From NCBI GenBank assembly GCA_016875155.1, contig VGSD01000150.1, positions 1-7,007 of the forward strand: DNA of 7,007 nt. The letters are read 5' to 3'. This document shows, piece by piece, positions 5,850 to 7,007 of this stretch (positions are counted from its first letter, which is position 1; each line of letters starts with the position of its first letter). The position numbers and the translations under genes were made by a program. Origin of the DNA: Deltaproteobacteria bacterium. Its GTDB lineage: Bacteria > Desulfobacterota > BSN033 > UBA1163. The notes below the pieces were generated by a model. That model was not told where the DNA came from. It did no database searches and saw only the letters and a list, made by a program, of their open reading frames with translations.

Positions 5850-6804
5850 TTTTTATTCTTCTCCTTTTCAAACTGAGTGACCCCTGTTGGGTAATTGAAA
5901 TGAGGGCAACGGAACCCACCACCATGGATGCGGCTATGAAGATACGAAGCGTAAGAGGTTCATCAGCGAGAAAATAGCCCAACAAGACAGCAACGATCGG
6001 ATTGACATAAGCATAGGTCGAGACAAGTGGGGTCGGGGCAGAGCGAAGCAACCAGGTATAGGCGCTAAATCCAATCCATGAACCGAACACCACCAGATAA
6101 AGCCATCCGAACCAGGATGACCTGGAGATATTATGTAAACTGAGGCGTTCCAATTCTCCTGTCAAGACTCCCAGAATGAGCAAGCCCAATCCTCCGGCCA
6201 ACATCTCCATCCCCGTTCCAAGCAGAGGGGATTTCGGAAGTTTTGCCTTACGGCTATAGAGCGATCCAATCGACCATAAGAGGGAAGCAATGACTAAGAC
6301 TCCTGCTCCTGCAGGGTCAATCGTTTCTTTAGCGCTTACTGATTGAAGAGGGTCAATGAGAATGAGGATGCCGATAAAACCTAGCCCCACCCCCCAAATT
6401 ACCCACCCATGAGGTCTTCGGCCACTGGGATGGAGAATATCAATGAGGATCATCCAGAGTGGGGCTGTTGCTACTAGCAGAGCTGCAATTCCTGAAGGTA
6501 CCCACTGCTCAGCCCAGACAACACCTCCATTTCCGCCTAACAATAAAAGTAATCCGACCACCGCGGCAGACTGCCACTCTTTACGGGAAGGTTTCGGATT
6601 TCCCGAAACCCTTCCAACCAAGTAAAGCACGGAGCCTGCGATAAGAAAACGGGCGCCAGCCATCAAAAAAGGCGGCATCGTTTGAACAGCGATACGAATG
6701 GCAAGATAGGTGGAGCCCCAGACCACATAAATAGTGATCATTGCAGACCAGATAAATAAGGAGGAGGGTGAGGCGGATTTGTCGGATTCTGGGTTCATTA
6801 CCAT
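5839..6804 (-). CDS. EamA/DMT-superfamily metabolite exporter (YedA-like)
   Basis: This 321-residue inner-membrane protein should form ten helices from two EamA repeats, at roughly 18-150 and 166-305. Seen: VVWGSTYLAIRIAV (27-40) in helix 1; GNGGVVWAEQWVPSGIAALL (91-110) and the following ATAPLW closing the first repeat; and STYAYVNPIVAVLLGYFLADEPLT (262-285) near the end of the second. These match the YedA/RhaT-like branch, which exports amino acids, drugs or other metabolites; the substrate is unknown. A positively charged tail (KRRR) ends the protein. Two ATGs, at 6804 and 6798, could start it. Neither has a good ribosome site, and an in-frame stop lies about nine codons above the first. 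It is the first gene of the minus-strand series and overlaps the V4R gene by 11 bases, implying co-transcription. Confidence 0.92.
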   Translation of the reverse strand: MVMNPESDKSASPSSLFIWSAMITIYVVWGSTYLAIRIAVQTMPPFLMAGARFLIAGSVLYLVGRVSGNPKPSRKEWQSAAVVGLLLLLGGNGGVVWAEQWVPSGIAALLVATAPLWMILIDILHPSGRRPHGWVIWGVGLGFIGILILIDPLQSVSAKETIDPAGAGVLVIASLLWSIGSLYSRKAKLPKSPLLGTGMEMLAGGLGLLILGVLTGELERLSLHNISRSSWFGWLYLVVFGSWIGFSAYTWLLRSAPTPLVSTYAYVNPIVAVLLGYFLADEPLTLRIFIAASMVVGSVALISITQQGSLSLKRRRIKNGE

Positions 6805-6861
6805 CGTTGAAGTGATTCCAATAGAAACTTATGCAGTGCTTAATTGACGCCGAGAAAATGC

Positions 6862-6890
6862 TTGACAACCCATACCCGATGACATAAGAT
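6862..6890 (+). promoter_or_regulatory. Predicted sigma70-type promoter facing the right edge
   Basis: On the plus strand a perfect TTGACA (6862-6867) is followed by a 17-base spacer and TAAGAT (6885-6890, four of six bases of the -10 consensus). It points away from the DMT gene, toward an open frame that leaves the window. The reverse strand of the same -35 reads TTGTCA, so the region may be a divergent promoter, but no good -10 was found on the minus side. Confidence 0.5.
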
Positions 6891-6930
6891 GGGGCACCAT
6901 TCCAAAACAATATACCGGATTGATTATAGA

Positions 6931-7007
6931 ATGCAAGATAGAAAGGAGGTGCTTGAGAGCCTTTACTGGACCAGTATCGAGGAATTTATCACTGCTATTA
7001 TAAAAAA
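6931..7007 (+). CDS. Possible 5' end of a divergent gene, function unrecognised (partial)
   Basis: A plus-strand frame stays open from ATG 6931 to the edge, giving MQDRKEVLESLYW followed by a helix-like stretch. The frame also extends upstream to an ATG at 6889, but that codon overlaps the -10 box of the promoter at 6862-6890, so it could not be used from that promoter. Support consists of the promoter about 35 bases upstream and the absence of stops over some 40 codons from 6889. Against it, neither ATG has a convincing ribosome site, and the strong AGAAAGGAGGTG at 6940-6951 lies inside the frame rather than before it. The 25-odd visible residues match no family I recognise. Confidence 0.35.
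   Translation, partial: MQDRKEVLESLYWTSIEEFITAIIK

Noticed and set aside
6581..6910. A 109-codon minus-strand frame overlapping the start of the exporter gene
   Set aside because: Most of it is an out-of-frame reading of the EamA protein. The 36 residues upstream of the exporter start match nothing I recognise, and there is no ribosome site.

Overview
The window is a compact catabolic and transport gene cluster from what looks like an anaerobic or facultative Gram-negative bacterium. The most likely group is Desulfobacterota (the former Deltaproteobacteria: sulfate reducers and syntrophs). This is inferred from gene content (TRAP transporter, PaaK-type CoA ligase, stand-alone V4R protein, molybdenum-hydroxylase FAD subunit), mid-range GC content and strong GGAGG-type ribosome sites. 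No phylogenetic marker is present, so the placement is tentative.

All seven substantial genes read right to left on the minus strand. In transcription order they are: a ten-helix EamA/DMT exporter (6804-5839); a small XylR_N/V4R ligand-binding protein overlapping its end (5849-5349); a PaaK-type aryl-CoA ligase with its own probable promoter (5282-3990); a complete tripartite TRAP transporter in P-Q-M order (dctP 3838-2792, dctQ 2702-2211, dctM 2210-915); and the FAD-binding middle subunit of a CoxM/xanthine-dehydrogenase-type molybdenum hydroxylase (863-1), which runs off the left edge a few residues before its expected end. At the right edge a sigma70-like promoter and a short open frame on the plus strand suggest a divergent gene cut by the window.

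The genes suggest one job (inference): a periplasmic binding protein and permease import an organic acid, the CoA ligase activates an aromatic or similar acid, and a molybdenum hydroxylase carries out a hydroxylation or dehydrogenation. The V4R protein would sense or bind the ligand, and the DMT protein would export a metabolite. The substrate cannot be read from the sequence. The FAD subunit lacks the iron-sulfur insertion of 4-hydroxybenzoyl-CoA reductase, so that enzyme is not indicated.

The non-coding DNA is the less ordinary part. The 151-bp gap between paaK and dctP holds a good promoter, two near-identical 12/13-bp direct repeats 67 bp apart on either side of it, a palindrome on the -10 box, an extended ribosome-binding sequence with no gene, and five tandem ACTGNNN heptamers directly after the paaK stop. 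Two strong hairpins lie between cistrons, one after dctP and one after dctM. They look like mRNA stability or attenuation elements rather than classical terminators. No gene-free stretch exceeds 300 bases, and no tRNA, rRNA, CRISPR array or insertion sequence was seen.
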